Origin: Psychromarinibacter sediminicola
GTDB lineage: Bacteria > Pseudomonadota > Alphaproteobacteria > Rhodobacterales > Rhodobacteraceae
Assembly (NCBI RefSeq): GCF_029168335.1
Contig: NZ_JARGYC010000007.1
Coordinates: forward strand, 37,287 to 101,286
DNA: 64,000 nucleotides
Direction: 5' to 3'
Below are positions 35,758-47,742 of this stretch, one piece after another. The notes beneath the pieces were generated by a model. The model was not told where the DNA came from. It saw only the letters and a program-made list of their open reading frames with translations, and did no database searches. Made by a program: the position numbers and the translations under genes. Position 1 is the first letter of the stretch. Each line of letters opens with the position of its first letter.

Positions 35758-37134
35758 TCAGCAGTTCGGCACGTTCACCGCCAGCCCGCCCAGCGCGGTT
35801 TCCTTGTACTTGTGGCTCATGTCGTCGCCGGTCTGCCGTATCGTCTCGATGCAGGCATCGAGCGGGACCATGTGGCTGCCGTCGCCGCGCAGCGACAGCG
35901 AGGCGGCGGAGACGGCCTTGATCGCGCCCAGCCCGTTGCGTTCGATGCAGGGCACCTGCACCAGCCCGCGCACCGGGTCGCAGGTCATTCCGAGGTGATG
36001 CTCCAGCGCGATCTCGGCGGCGTTCTCGACCTGCTCGGGCGTGCCGCCCAGCACCGCGCAGAGCCCGGCGGCGGCCATCGCCGAGGCGGTGCCGACCTCC
36101 GCCTGGCAGCCGCATTCGGCGCCGGAGATCGAGGCGTTGTGCTTGATCAGCCCGCCGATCGCCGCGGCGGTCAGCAGGAAGTCCGGCAGCCGCTTGCGCG
36201 AGGCGCCGGGCACGTGGTCCAGCCAGTAGCGGATCACGGCCGGCACCGTGCCGGCGGCGCCGTTGGTGGGCGCGGTGACGACCTGTCCGCCGGCCGCGTT
36301 CTCCTCGTTCACGGCCATGGCGTAGACGCTCATCCAGTCGTTGATGACATGCGGCGGCGTCAGGTTGCGCCCGCGCTCGTCCTCCAGTCGCTGCCGGATC
36401 GCGCCGGCGCGGCGGCGCACGTTCAGCCCGCCGGGCAGGATGCCGCTCTCGGCCGTCAGCCCACGGTCCATGCAGGCCTTCATCACGTCCCAGATCCGCA
36501 CGAGCCCGTCGTCCAGCGCGGCCCGCGCGTGCCGCGTCAGCTCGTTGGCGCGCTTCAGTTCGGCGATGCTCTTGCCGTCGCGGGCGCACATCTCCAGCAT
36601 CTCGGCGGCGGACTTGAACGGGTAGGGGACCGGCGGGCCGTCGTCGGTGTCGCGCCCCGCCGCCAGTTCGGCCTCGGTCAGCACGAAGCCGCCGCCGACC
36701 GAGTAATAGGTCTCCTGCAGGATCACGTCGCCCTGCGCGTCGGTGGCCTGAAGCACCATGCCGTTGGCGTGGCCGGGCAGGGCGGGGCCGCGGTCGAGCA
36801 CGAGGTCGGCGCCCGGGTCGAACCGCATCTCGGGCAGCTTGTCAGGCCTGACGGCCTTCCGCGCCGCGATCTCCGCCAGCGCCGCCTCCGCCGCGTCGCG
36901 GTCGTAGCTTTCGGGCCGGAACCCGGCGAGGCCCAGGATCACCGCCCGGTCGCTGGCATGCCCGACCCCGGTGAAGGCCAGCGAGCCGTAGAGCGTCGCC
37001 TTCAGCCCGTGCGGCGTGAACCGCGCGCCGCGCAACAATTCCAGAAACCGCGCCGCCGCCACCATCGGCCCCATCGTGTGCGACGAGGACGGCCCGACGC
37101 CCAGCTTGAACATGTCGAAGACGGAGATGAACAT
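35758..37134 (-). CDS. sdaA: L-serine ammonia-lyase (single-chain, Fe-S type)
   Basis: 458 residues. Deaminates L-serine to pyruvate with a 4Fe-4S cluster. The N-terminal beta domain starts [23 protein letters not shown]. The alpha domain carries [10 protein letters not shown], the cluster cysteines in AECGCQAE and MTCDP, and the C-terminal Cys tail ending NVPNC that can occupy the active site. The Met at 37134 was chosen over an upstream start (37203), whose extra residues are not family-like. Confidence 0.95.
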   Translation of the reverse strand: MFISVFDMFKLGVGPSSSHTMGPMVAAARFLELLRGARFTPHGLKATLYGSLAFTGVGHASDRAVILGLAGFRPESYDRDAAEAALAEIAARKAVRPDKLPEMRFDPGADLVLDRGPALPGHANGMVLQATDAQGDVILQETYYSVGGGFVLTEAELAAGRDTDDGPPVPYPFKSAAEMLEMCARDGKSIAELKRANELTRHARAALDDGLVRIWDVMKACMDRGLTAESGILPGGLNVRRRAGAIRQRLEDERGRNLTPPHVINDWMSVYAMAVNEENAAGGQVVTAPTNGAAGTVPAVIRYWLDHVPGASRKRLPDFLLTAAAIGGLIKHNASISGAECGCQAEVGTASAMAAAGLCAVLGGTPEQVENAAEIALEHHLGMTCDPVRGLVQVPCIERNGLGAIKAVSAASLSLRGDGSHMVPLDACIETIRQTGDDMSHKYKETALGGLAVNVPNC

Positions 37135-37227
37135 GCGCGCCCCTTCTGCCTGCCCGGCCGTTCTGCCGCGAAACCCGCCGGGCCGCCTTGCCGGATGCGA
37201 CATCCGCGGCCCCGGCGGCGCCCCGGC

Positions 37228-38004
37228 TCAGTTTCGCTCGGCCACGGTGACGAAATGCGTGAGCGAGAAAAAGAACCGCCCCGCCTCGGCCAGCGCCGCC
37301 TGCTCGTCGGCCCAGGCCCGCACCTCCGCCTCGGGCAGCAGCTCCTGCGCGATGGCGTAGCGCGTCATCAGGATGATCATCATCCGCACCAGGCTGTCGG
37401 GGCGATAATGTCGGTCGGTCAGCGTCACCGGGATCGACTCGCGCACCGTGAAGCCGGCGCGCGCCAGGTCCTCGGGCAGCCGCTCGGGCAGGTCGGGATG
37501 CACCAGGTGGCGGTCCCAGGCCGCCTGCATCCGCCGCATCCGGTCGGGATCGTCCGAGCGCCAGGCATAGGTGCCGAAATGCATGTCGCCGATCACCAGC
37601 CGCCCGCCGGGGCGCAGCGCGCGGTGCAGCTCGGCCAGCGCGGCGGGCACGTCGTCGACATATTCGAAGACCTGGACCGACACGGCGCCGTCGAGGCTGC
37701 CATCCGCCAGCGGCAGCGCCGCGGCCGTGCCCTCGGCCAGGGTCACGTTCTCGCGGCCCGCCAGACGGACCCGCGCCGACTGAAGCATCGCGGCGCTGGG
37801 ATCGACACCATGCACCCGGCCCGCATCGCCCACCGCGCGCGACAGATCCTCGGTCAGAAGCCCGTTGCCGCAGCCGAGATCGAGCACGGTCTGGCCGGGC
37901 TGCGCCGCGAGCGCATCGAAGTTGGCCCGCCGCCGTCGGGTGAAATCGGCCCACTGGTAGGCGTCCTCCAGGATCCGCGCCGTCGAATCGTCGAACTGGA
38001 GCAT
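37228..38004 (-). CDS. Class I SAM-dependent methyltransferase
   Basis: 258 residues. The SAM-binding motif VLDLGCGNG is at 40-48, followed by GVDPSAAML and a UbiE/Coq5-like EYVDDVPAALAELHRALRPGGRLVIGD stretch. Substrate unknown; it could act on a small molecule or lipid-like compound. It is separated from the divergent monooxygenase gene by about 120 bases. Confidence 0.85.
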   Translation of the reverse strand: MLQFDDSTARILEDAYQWADFTRRRRANFDALAAQPGQTVLDLGCGNGLLTEDLSRAVGDAGRVHGVDPSAAMLQSARVRLAGRENVTLAEGTAAALPLADGSLDGAVSVQVFEYVDDVPAALAELHRALRPGGRLVIGDMHFGTYAWRSDDPDRMRRMQAAWDRHLVHPDLPERLPEDLARAGFTVRESIPVTLTDRHYRPDSLVRMMIILMTRYAIAQELLPEAEVRAWADEQAALAEAGRFFFSLTHFVTVAERN

Positions 38005-38126
38005 CGGTGCTTTCCTTTGCGTAAAGCTCCAGCCTGCGCCGGATCACGGCGGTAGTGCAAGCCGCGCGGGCGATTGCCGTTTCGGCGCGGGTGCGATCTG
38101 GTGGCCGGGCAAAAGGGAGGACAGCC

Positions 38127-38486
38127 ATGATCGCCATCATCTTCGAAGTCGAACCCGCAGAGGGCTGCCGCGACGCCTATCTCGACATCGCAGCCGAGAT
38201 GCGGCCGCTTCTGGAGGAGATCGACGGCTTTCTCTCGGTCGAGCGGTTCGAGAGCCTGACGACCCCGGGCAAGCTTCTGTCGGTGTCCTTCTTCCGCGAC
38301 GAGGCGGCGGTGGAGGAGTGGCGCCGGCTGGCGAAACACCGCGCCGCGCAGGAGGCCGGGCGGCAGAGGCTGTTCGCCGACTACCGGCTGCGGGTGGCCG
38401 AGGTGCTGCGCGACTACGGCAAGCACGACCGGGCCGAGGCGCCCGCCGACAGCCGCGCGATGCACGAGGGGTCGCACGGCGGATAG
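38127..38486 (+). CDS. Antibiotic biosynthesis monooxygenase (ABM) domain protein
   Basis: 119 residues. Ferredoxin-like dimeric alpha/beta fold of the ABM family: IIFEVEPAEGC, FLSVERFESL, SVSFFRDEAAVEEWRR and HRAAQEAGRQRLFADYRLRVAEV. Members include quinol monooxygenases and heme-degrading enzymes, and many have unassigned stress roles. The start at 38127 follows GGGAGGACAGCC. Confidence 0.82.
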   Translation: MIAIIFEVEPAEGCRDAYLDIAAEMRPLLEEIDGFLSVERFESLTTPGKLLSVSFFRDEAAVEEWRRLAKHRAAQEAGRQRLFADYRLRVAEVLRDYGKHDRAEAPADSRAMHEGSHGG

Positions 38487-38506
38487 GGCGCACGGGGACT
38501 GAACGG

Positions 38507-38863
38507 CTATTCGTCCGGCCGGGTTGCTACGAAGACCGCGGCCGGACCCATGCAGACGGCCTGCACCGCCAGCACCCATCCGGGCAGCCCGGTGACGACC
38601 GAGACCAGGAACACCGCCGCCATCGTGCCCACCGCCAGCACCTTGGCCTTGCGGGAAATCGCCCCCGCCTCTTCCCATGCCCGGATATGCGGGCCGAAAT
38701 GCGCGTGGTCGATCAGCCAGGCCCGCGCCCGCGGCGCGCCCTTGGCGAACAGGAAGGCCGCGAGGATCATGAACGGAACCGTCGGCAGCACCGGCAGCAC
38801 CACGCCGATCAGGCCCAGCCCGACCGACAGCCACCCCAGTATCACATAGACATGTCGTGCCAT
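38507..38863 (-). CDS. YbaN/DUF454 membrane protein
   Basis: 118 residues with three or four hydrophobic helices. The LGWLSVGLGLIGVVLPVLPTVPF start and FAKGAPRARAWLIDHAHFGPHIRAWEEAGAISRKAK centre are the DUF454 hallmark. Inner membrane protein without an established function. Convergent with the ABM gene. Confidence 0.88.
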   Translation of the reverse strand: MARHVYVILGWLSVGLGLIGVVLPVLPTVPFMILAAFLFAKGAPRARAWLIDHAHFGPHIRAWEEAGAISRKAKVLAVGTMAAVFLVSVVTGLPGWVLAVQAVCMGPAAVFVATRPDE

Positions 38864-39021
38864 TGCGGCGCTCCGTCCCGCGTTCCGCGCCCAACATAAG
38901 CGCTGCGGCGCAGGATGCGAGCGTGTCGGCGCGTCGCAGCCCGGGGCCGGGCATTTCCCCCTCGCACCGCAGGCGCATCTTCCCTATAACGCCCGGGACC
39001 TTGCCGAGGGAGCTGCCGCAG

Positions 39022-39810
39022 ATGTCCGGAAACCTGTCGCCCATCGACACCGCCAAGTTCGTCGCCGCCAAGCGCGCGGTGGATTTCGTCGAGGACGGCA
39101 TGCGCGTCGGGCTGGGCACCGGGTCCACCGCCGCGTGGATGGTGCGCTGCCTGGGCGAGCTGGTGCGCGAGGACGGGCTGAGGATCCAGGGCGTGCCGAC
39201 CTCCACCCGCACCGCGGAACTGGCGCGGAAGGTCGGCATCGAGGTGATCAGCCTGGACGAGGCCAAGTGGCTCGACCTGACGATCGACGGTGCGGACGAG
39301 TTCGACTCCGACCTGAACCTGATCAAGGGCGGCGGCGGGGCGCTGTTGCAGGAAAAGATCGTCGCCACCGCCTCGGACCGGATGATCGTCATCACCGACG
39401 CAACCAAGCAGGTCGACACGCTGGGCGCCTTCCCGCTGCCGGTGGAGATCATTCCCTTCGGCTGGCAGACCACCAAGGCGCTGATCGAGGAGACGCTGGC
39501 GGGCATGGACGTGCTTGGCGAGCAGGCGACGCTGCGCCTGAACGGCGAGGCGCCCTATGTCACCGACGAGGGCAACCACATCGTCGATCTGCACCTGCAG
39601 CGCATCGGCAACCCGCGGCACCTGTCGCTGGTTTTGAACCAGATCCCCGGAGTGGTCGAGAACGGGCTGTTCATCGACATCTGCGACATCGTCATCATCG
39701 GCCACGGCGACGGCCGGGTCGAGGTGAACGACATCAATGCCGGCACCCATGAAGAGGACCGGATCGAGTTCGCCGAGCCCGACAACCTGTTTTCCGACAT
39801 CGCGGAGTAA
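39022..39810 (+). CDS. rpiA: Ribose-5-phosphate isomerase A
   Basis: 262 residues, slightly longer than E. coli RpiA. Interconverts ribose 5-phosphate and ribulose 5-phosphate. GLGTGSTAAWM at 30-40, DGADE at 89-93 and KGGGGALLQEK at 102-112 carry the active-site residues. The ATG at 39022 was chosen because the upstream in-frame extension is non-coding in character. Three bases separate it from gor, so the two are one transcript, linking pentose phosphate flux to NADPH-dependent glutathione reduction. Confidence 0.96.
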   Translation: MSGNLSPIDTAKFVAAKRAVDFVEDGMRVGLGTGSTAAWMVRCLGELVREDGLRIQGVPTSTRTAELARKVGIEVISLDEAKWLDLTIDGADEFDSDLNLIKGGGGALLQEKIVATASDRMIVITDATKQVDTLGAFPLPVEIIPFGWQTTKALIEETLAGMDVLGEQATLRLNGEAPYVTDEGNHIVDLHLQRIGNPRHLSLVLNQIPGVVENGLFIDICDIVIIGHGDGRVEVNDINAGTHEEDRIEFAEPDNLFSDIAE

Positions 39811-39813
39811 TCC

Positions 39814-41271
39814 ATGGCCTTCGACTACGATCTCTTCGTCATCGGCGGCGGGTCCGGCGGCGTGCGGGCGGCGCGCACCACGGCCGAGACCGGCGCCACC
39901 GTCGGGCTGGCCGAGGAATACCGCATGGGCGGCACCTGCGTGATCCGCGGCTGCGTGCCCAAGAAGATCATGGTCTTCGCCTCGGAGTTCTCCGAGACGT
40001 TCGAGGATGCCCGCGCCTATGGCTGGCAGGTCGAGCACGGCGCCTTCGACTGGCCGCATTTCCGCAAGGCCCTGCATACCGAGCTGGACCGGCTGGAGAC
40101 GATCTACCGCACCAACCTGGAACGCAGCGGGGTGACGATCCACGACGCCCGCGCCACGCTGAAGGACGCGCATACGGTCGAGCTGTCGAGCGGCGAGACC
40201 TTTACCGCCAAGCACATCCTCGTCGCCACCGGCGGCCACCCGGTCCGCCCCGGTATCCCGAATGCCGAGCTGGGGCTGGTGTCCAACGACATCTTCCTGC
40301 TGGAAGAGCTGCCGGAATCGGTGCTGATCATCGGCGGCGGCTATATCGCCTGCGAATTTGCCTGCATCCTGAACGGGCTCGGCGTCGAGGTGACGCAGTA
40401 TTACCGCGGCGCGCAGATCCTGCGCGGCTTCGACGGCGAGGCGCGGGGGCTGGTGGCCGAGATGATGAAGGCCAAGGGCGTCGACCTGCATGTCGGCACC
40501 AATATCGTCGAGATGTGCCCGGCCGAGGCCGGCTCGGTCGACCAGGGCACGCAGTCCGACGCGCTTGGCATCGAGGAAAGCGGCGTGCTGGAGGCGAACC
40601 CCGACAGCGACACCGCCGCCGAGGCCGCGGGCCGCGTCTGGGTCAAGGCCACCAACGGCACCGAGCGCGAGTTCGACCACGTCTTCTTTGCCACCGGCCG
40701 GGCGCCCAACACCGACGGGCTGGGGCTGGAAGAGGCCGGCGTGAAGCTGGGCCGCCGCGGCGAGATCGTCGTCGACGACTACTCGCAGACCTCGGTGCCC
40801 TCGATCTACGCCATCGGCGACGTGACCGGGCGGCTGGAACTGACGCCGGTGGCGATCCGCGAGGGCATGGCCTTCACCGAGACCGTGTTCAAGGCGAACC
40901 CGACGAAGCCCGACCACGAGCTGGTGCCCTCGGCGATCTTCACCCAGCCCGAGCTGGGCACGGTGGGCCTGTCCGAGGAGGCGGCCGCCGACCAGGGGCC
41001 GATCGAGGTCTACTGCACCTCGTTCCGGCCGATGCAGCATTCCTTCGCCGGTCATCACGACCGCGTGCTGATGAAGCTGATCGTCTGCGCCGACACCCGC
41101 CGCGTGCTGGGCTGTCACATCGTCGCCGACAATGCGGGCGAGATGATCCAGCTGGCCGGGATCGCGGTGAAGATGGGCGCCACCAAGGAGGATTTCGACC
41201 GCGTCTGCGCGGTCCATCCGACCATGGCCGAAGAGCTGGTCACGATGAAGTCACCGGCCCGAACGGCTTGA
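39814..41271 (+). CDS. gor: Glutathione-disulfide reductase with an insertion
   Basis: 485 residues against about 450 for the family. Reduces glutathione disulfide using NADPH and FAD. The redox motif CVIRGC gives Cys42/Cys47; FAD motif GGGSGGVRAA; NADPH motif GGGYIACEFA; the dimer-face HPTMAEE gives His468. The extra length is an acidic block at about 232-266 (CPAEAGSVDQGTQSDALGI... then ANPDSDTAAEAAG) in the NADPH domain, inserted before the FATGRAPNT segment. Confidence 0.93.
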   Translation: MAFDYDLFVIGGGSGGVRAARTTAETGATVGLAEEYRMGGTCVIRGCVPKKIMVFASEFSETFEDARAYGWQVEHGAFDWPHFRKALHTELDRLETIYRTNLERSGVTIHDARATLKDAHTVELSSGETFTAKHILVATGGHPVRPGIPNAELGLVSNDIFLLEELPESVLIIGGGYIACEFACILNGLGVEVTQYYRGAQILRGFDGEARGLVAEMMKAKGVDLHVGTNIVEMCPAEAGSVDQGTQSDALGIEESGVLEANPDSDTAAEAAGRVWVKATNGTEREFDHVFFATGRAPNTDGLGLEEAGVKLGRRGEIVVDDYSQTSVPSIYAIGDVTGRLELTPVAIREGMAFTETVFKANPTKPDHELVPSAIFTQPELGTVGLSEEAAADQGPIEVYCTSFRPMQHSFAGHHDRVLMKLIVCADTRRVLGCHIVADNAGEMIQLAGIAVKMGATKEDFDRVCAVHPTMAEELVTMKSPARTA

Positions 41272-41349
41272 TTTCGACGCCCGATGGGCACAGGTAGCAA
41301 GACAGTCTGACAAGACAGGCGACAAGGCAAGCAAGGGAAAGACAGGTAC

Positions 41350-42543
41350 ATGTCAAGCAATTCCGGCGGCCCCTGGGGGGGAGGAGGCGGAAGCGGCGGC
41401 GGCAACCGCGGCCAGGGAGGCGGCAACGACGACGATCGCCGCCCGGCCGGCGGCAACCGTCCCGGCGACCAGTCTCAGATGCCCGAGATCGACCAGATCG
41501 TGAGGAAAGGGCAGGAGCGCCTGCGCGTCCTGATGGGCGGCGGCGGCAACCGCCCGAACGGCCCGAACCGCGGCGGCGGCGGTGGCGGCGGCCCGCGGCT
41601 GACCCGCGGCACCGTCGGCATCGGCGTGCTGGTGCTTCTGGGCCTGTGGCTCTTCGCCTCGCTCTACACGGTCCGGCCCGAAGAACAGTCGGTCGAACTG
41701 TTCCTGGGCAGCTATTCCGACACCGGCAATCCGGGCCTGAACTTCGCGCCCTGGCCGCTGGTCACCGCCGAGGTCCTCGCCGTCACCCGCGAGCAGACCG
41801 AGAATATCGGCACCTCCGGCAGCCGCGGCCAGGATGCGGGCCTGATGCTGACCACCGACGAGAACATCGTCGACCTGGACTTCCAGGTGGTCTGGAACAT
41901 CAAGGACCCCGCGCAGTTCCTGTTCAACCTGCGCGACCCGGCGATGACCATCCGGGCCGTGTCCGAGGCCGCCATGCGCGAGATCATCGCCGCCTCGGAA
42001 CTGGCGCCGATCCTCAACCGGGACCGTGCGCTGATCGCCGATACCGCCGAGCAGCTGATCCAGTCGACGCTCGACAGCTACAATGCCGGTGTCAACATCC
42101 TGCGGATCAACCTCGACAAGGCCGACCCGCCGGCCGAGGTGATCGACGCTTTCCGCGAGGTGCAGGCCGCCGAGCAGGAGCGCGACCGCCTGGAACGCAC
42201 CGCCGACGCCTACGCCAACCGGGTGCTCGCCGGGGCCCGCGGTGAAGCCGCGCAGGTCCAGGAAGAGGCCGAGGCGTACCGCGCCCAGGTCGTCAACGAG
42301 GCAGAGGGCGAGGCGAGCCGCTTCCTCGCGGTGCTGGAGGAATACCGCAACGCCCCCGAGGTGACGCGCAAGCGTCTCTACATCGAGACGATGGAGCGGG
42401 TCCTCGGCGATGTCGACAAGATCATCCTCGACGACTCCGTGACCGGCGGCAATGGCGCGGGGCAGGGCGTGGTGCCCTACCTGCCGCTGAACGAGCTGCG
42501 CCGCACCGGCAACACCAATAGCAGCACCCAGGGAGGGAACTGA
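41350..42543 (+). CDS. hflK: FtsH protease modulator HflK
   Basis: 397 residues. Membrane-anchored SPFH/prohibitin-domain protein that forms a cage with HflC around FtsH and modulates its proteolysis. A Gly/Asn-rich cytoplasmic leader (1-80) precedes a single transmembrane helix at about 88-107; the SPFH domain and a long helical region (about 270-330, REVQAAEQERDRLER) follow. The gene ends three bases before hflC. Confidence 0.95.
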   Translation: MSSNSGGPWGGGGGSGGGNRGQGGGNDDDRRPAGGNRPGDQSQMPEIDQIVRKGQERLRVLMGGGGNRPNGPNRGGGGGGGPRLTRGTVGIGVLVLLGLWLFASLYTVRPEEQSVELFLGSYSDTGNPGLNFAPWPLVTAEVLAVTREQTENIGTSGSRGQDAGLMLTTDENIVDLDFQVVWNIKDPAQFLFNLRDPAMTIRAVSEAAMREIIAASELAPILNRDRALIADTAEQLIQSTLDSYNAGVNILRINLDKADPPAEVIDAFREVQAAEQERDRLERTADAYANRVLAGARGEAAQVQEEAEAYRAQVVNEAEGEASRFLAVLEEYRNAPEVTRKRLYIETMERVLGDVDKIILDDSVTGGNGAGQGVVPYLPLNELRRTGNTNSSTQGGN

Positions 42544-42546
42544 GCC

Positions 42547-43614
<1,068 letters not shown>

Positions 43615-43621
43615 GCCGCCC

Positions 43622-43816
43622 ATGGCCGTGATCGTTCTGGCCCTCGGGCTGGTGCTTTGTGTCGAGGGGCTGGTGTTCGCACTGGCCCCTTCGCGTCTGG
43701 AGGACCTTCTCCGCACCCTGGCCGAGATGCCGTCCGAGACCCGGCGCATGGTCGGCCTCGGCGCGCTCGCGGCGGGCGTGCTGCTGGTCTGGCTGGCCAA
43801 GGTGCTGGGCGCCTGA
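43622..43816 (+). CDS. DUF2065 small membrane protein
   Basis: 64 residues, two hydrophobic helices (about 2-20 and 44-61) around a short amphipathic PSRLEDLLRTLAEMPSETRRM segment. This is the DUF2065 layout, and the gene is commonly found after hflC. No biochemical function is known to me. The ATG at 43622 lies eight bases past the hflC stop. Confidence 0.85.
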   Translation: MAVIVLALGLVLCVEGLVFALAPSRLEDLLRTLAEMPSETRRMVGLGALAAGVLLVWLAKVLGA

Positions 43817-43817
43817 C

Positions 43818-43842
43818 GCCCGGCGGATCGCTGCCGCCGGGT
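43818..43842 (+). terminator. Stem-loop at the end of the hflKC operon
   Basis: CCCGGCGG/CCGCCGGG stem with a seven-base loop, directly after the DUF2065 stop and without a T-tract. Possibly a Rho-assisted or partial terminator before degP. Confidence 0.35.
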
Positions 43843-44030
43843 CATTGCGCGCTGGCCTTGCGCGCCGGCGCGTGTCATGCTCACGCCCACCATCCGCGGG
43901 GCTCACATGCAGTTGAGACTTCGCGACGGGGGTTTGTGTTGTGCAATTTCGCTCATACGTAGACATTCCCACGCACAGGACGCCCCCGGCGATTTCCCTG
44001 CGGGGGGAGAAAAGCAAACGGAGAGACTTC

Positions 44031-45503
<1,473 letters not shown>

Positions 45504-45525
45504 GACCGCGCAGACCGACCTGACG

Positions 45526-45555
45526 AAAGGGGCGCCCCGCGGGGCGCCCCTTTTT
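45526..45555 (+). terminator. Rho-independent terminator after degP
   Basis: Perfect stem AAAGGGGCGCCCC/GGGGCGCCCCTTT around GC, with five Ts at its 3' end, 23 bases past the degP stop. The cleanest intrinsic terminator in the window. Confidence 0.9.
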
Positions 45556-45570
45556 CGTTTGGGCCCGGCC

Positions 45571-45768
45571 TCAGACCGGCCGCAGCCCGTGGGGCGCGAA
45601 GGGCAGGTCCGCCAGCTCGCGTTCCGACATCGCTTGAATGTCGGGATGCGACAGCGGATCGCGCCGCCATTGAAGCTCGGGATCGGGCGGGCGCGGCGGG
45701 GCCGCGCGCCGAAATGCGGTGCGGAGCGGGGCGACGCGGAGCGGGGATATGCGGAGTGAAGATGTCAT
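45571..45768 (-). CDS. Small Arg-rich protein, DUF1127-like tail
   Basis: 65 residues: a basic N-terminus, WRRDPLSHPDI, then an IQAMSERELADLPF end that resembles the C-terminal motif of DUF1127 (YjiS-like) proteins. It is divergent from a LysR regulator, 70 bases apart, an arrangement often seen for DUF1127 genes in Rhodobacteraceae by recall. Function unknown; the regulator may control it. Confidence 0.6.
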   Translation of the reverse strand: MTSSLRISPLRVAPLRTAFRRAAPPRPPDPELQWRRDPLSHPDIQAMSERELADLPFAPHGLRPV

Positions 45769-45838
45769 GCGCGAAACATGCCACCCGGCGGTTGCCGAGA
45801 GAATTGATCTTTGAAGGCGGCGGCTTTAGAAAAGCTAA

Positions 45839-46753
45839 ATGCGTGCGCTCAACACGATCAACCTGTCGGGGCTGCGCGCGGTGGAAGCCATCGGCCGTAC
45901 CGGCAGCCTCGCCACCGCCGCCGCCGAGTTGGGCGTGACGCCCGGCGCGCTCAGCCAGCGGCTGGCGAAGATCGAGGCCGCGCTCGGCCGGACCCTGTTC
46001 GCCAGACGGCCCGGCGGCCTTGTCCCCACGGCCCCCTGCGCCGCTGCGTTGCCGCGGCTGACCCGCGCGCTGCAGGACATGGCCGCCACGGTCGAGGATC
46101 TGCGGGCCACCGGCAGCCGGACGCTCACCGTCTCGGTCGCGCCGATCTTTGCCAGCCGCTGGCTGATCTGGCGCATCCACCGCTTCGCCGCGGCGCATCC
46201 CGACATCTCGGTGCGGCTCGAACCGACCGTCGCGCTGGTCGACCCGGACGCCTCGGGGGTCGACGCCTGCATCCGCGTCGGCCGCACGCCCGGTCGCGGC
46301 GTCGAGGCCACCCGGCTCCTGCAGCAGCGGGTCTTCCCGGTCTGCGCGCCGGCGCTCGGCGCCACGATCGCCACGCCGGCCGACCTGTTCCGCCACCCGG
46401 TGATCCGCGAGACCGAGCAGCTCTTCGGCTGGGACGTCTGGCTGGACGGCCACGGCCTGGCGGTGGCCGACATCCCCGCGGGCCCCAGCTATGGCGACGC
46501 CTCGCTGTGCCTCGACGCGGCGATGGCGGGGCAGGGCGTATTCATGGCCTGGGAGACGCTCGCCGCCGACCAGGTCGACGGGCAGCGCCTTGTCGCGCCG
46601 TTTCCCGACCGTGTGGCGACCGGGGCGAGCTACTGGTTTCTCACCGGCCCGCATTCGGGCCGCCGCCCGGCGCTGCGCAGTTTCCGGACCTGGCTGCAGG
46701 CAGAGATGGACCGGTCGGTCGCGGACTGGCGCCGCGCCGCAACACTGCGCTGA
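45839..46753 (+). CDS. LysR-family transcriptional regulator (GcvA type)
   Basis: 304 residues. N-terminal winged HTH (about 7-65: LSGLRAVEAIGRTGSLATAAAELGVTPGALSQRLAKIEAALGRTLF) and a substrate-binding domain with the FASRWLIWRIHRFAAAHPDI and ACIRVG segments typical of GcvA-like regulators. Effector unknown. Probably controls the divergent small gene and itself from the shared 70-bp region. Confidence 0.88.
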   Translation: MRALNTINLSGLRAVEAIGRTGSLATAAAELGVTPGALSQRLAKIEAALGRTLFARRPGGLVPTAPCAAALPRLTRALQDMAATVEDLRATGSRTLTVSVAPIFASRWLIWRIHRFAAAHPDISVRLEPTVALVDPDASGVDACIRVGRTPGRGVEATRLLQQRVFPVCAPALGATIATPADLFRHPVIRETEQLFGWDVWLDGHGLAVADIPAGPSYGDASLCLDAAMAGQGVFMAWETLAADQVDGQRLVAPFPDRVATGASYWFLTGPHSGRRPALRSFRTWLQAEMDRSVADWRRAATLR

Positions 46754-46821
46754 CCGGGTCGTGCGCGCCGCAAGCCCGCGCCGTTCCTCGCGCCTGTCCC
46801 GGCGGCGCACCGGGACCGACC

Positions 46822-46858
46822 GCCTCGTTTGCGTATTTTGAACGAGAAGAAGACGGGA
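46822..46858 (-). repeat. CTTCTTCT/ATAC repeat, copy 5
   Basis: On the reverse strand: CTTCTTCTCGTTC, AAAATACGCAAA. It lies between the lysR stop and the K+ channel gene, and differs from copy 3 by one A in the core. Confidence 0.7.
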
Positions 46859-46940
46859 AGGCGCCCGTATCGGGCCAGGTCGCGTGTTTTCGTCCCGGCC
46901 GGAATGCACTAGGTCTGCGGACACGCTCGGGACAACGGCC

Positions 46941-47702
46941 ATGCTTGCGACACTCCGCCACCTCTACGAAGGCCGCAGCGCGGCGGCGCACCGCTTTCGC
47001 TATGCCCTGCTCGCCTTCGACCTGGGCACGATCGCCTTCGTGATCGTGACCTCGTTCTTTCCGCATACCCGCCCGGTCGAGATCGCCGACGCGGTGCTGG
47101 GCGCGGTGATCCTGGCCGATTTCCTGGCCCGGTTCTCCATCGACCGGCGCAAGGCGCATTTCTTCGTGCGGCCCGCCACCTGGGCCGACGTGGTGGCGAT
47201 GGTGTCGTTCCTCGCGCCGATCGCCGGGGAGGGGTTCGGCTTTCTGCGGGTTCTCCGGACGCTCAGGCTTCTGCATACCTATCAGCTCCTGCGCCGGCTG
47301 CGGCACGACTTCCCGAAGTTCCGCAAATACGAGGAGGTGACGCTGGCCACGATCAACCTCTTCGTCTTCCTCTTCGTGATGACGGGGCTGATCTATGCGC
47401 TGCAGCACGAGGTGAACCCCGAGATCGGCAACTATGCCGACGCGCTCTACTTCACGGTCACCACGCTGACGACGACCGGCTTCGGCGACATCACGCTCGA
47501 CGGCACGGCGGGGCGGATGCTGGCCGTCGCGGTGATGATCTTCGGCGTCACCCTGTTCCTGCGGCTGGCGCAGGTGCTGTTCCGGCCGACCAAGGTGCGC
47601 CACGAATGCCCCGAATGCGGCCTGCTGCTGCACGACGCCGACGCGGTGCATTGCAAGCATTGCGGCACGACGATCCGGATCGAGACGGAAGGCTCGGTCT
47701 GA
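46941..47702 (+). CDS. Voltage-gated-type potassium channel with C-terminal zinc ribbon
   Basis: 253 residues. Six-helix ion-channel layout: S1-S3 about 22-98, an S4-like basic helix with RVLRTLRLL and LLRRLRHD (103-122), S5 about 134-153, pore helix and selectivity filter TTTGFGD at 177-183, S6 about 192-213. The C-terminus adds a zinc ribbon with Cys223, Cys226, Cys238 and Cys241 (CPECG...CKHCG). The zinc module could sense metal or redox state, or assist tetramer assembly; that is inference. The Met at 46941 begins the conserved part. Confidence 0.85.
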   Translation: MLATLRHLYEGRSAAAHRFRYALLAFDLGTIAFVIVTSFFPHTRPVEIADAVLGAVILADFLARFSIDRRKAHFFVRPATWADVVAMVSFLAPIAGEGFGFLRVLRTLRLLHTYQLLRRLRHDFPKFRKYEEVTLATINLFVFLFVMTGLIYALQHEVNPEIGNYADALYFTVTTLTTTGFGDITLDGTAGRMLAVAVMIFGVTLFLRLAQVLFRPTKVRHECPECGLLLHDADAVHCKHCGTTIRIETEGSV

Positions 47703-47742
47703 GGCGCGGCCGGGCGCTGGGTCCGACGCCGGATCATGCGCG

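Noticed and set aside
43941..44030. Longer N-terminus for DegP starting at 43941
   Set aside because: No Shine-Dalgarno sequence at that start, and the extension would push the signal peptide 30 residues inward. The TTG at 44031 has GGAGAG at the right distance.
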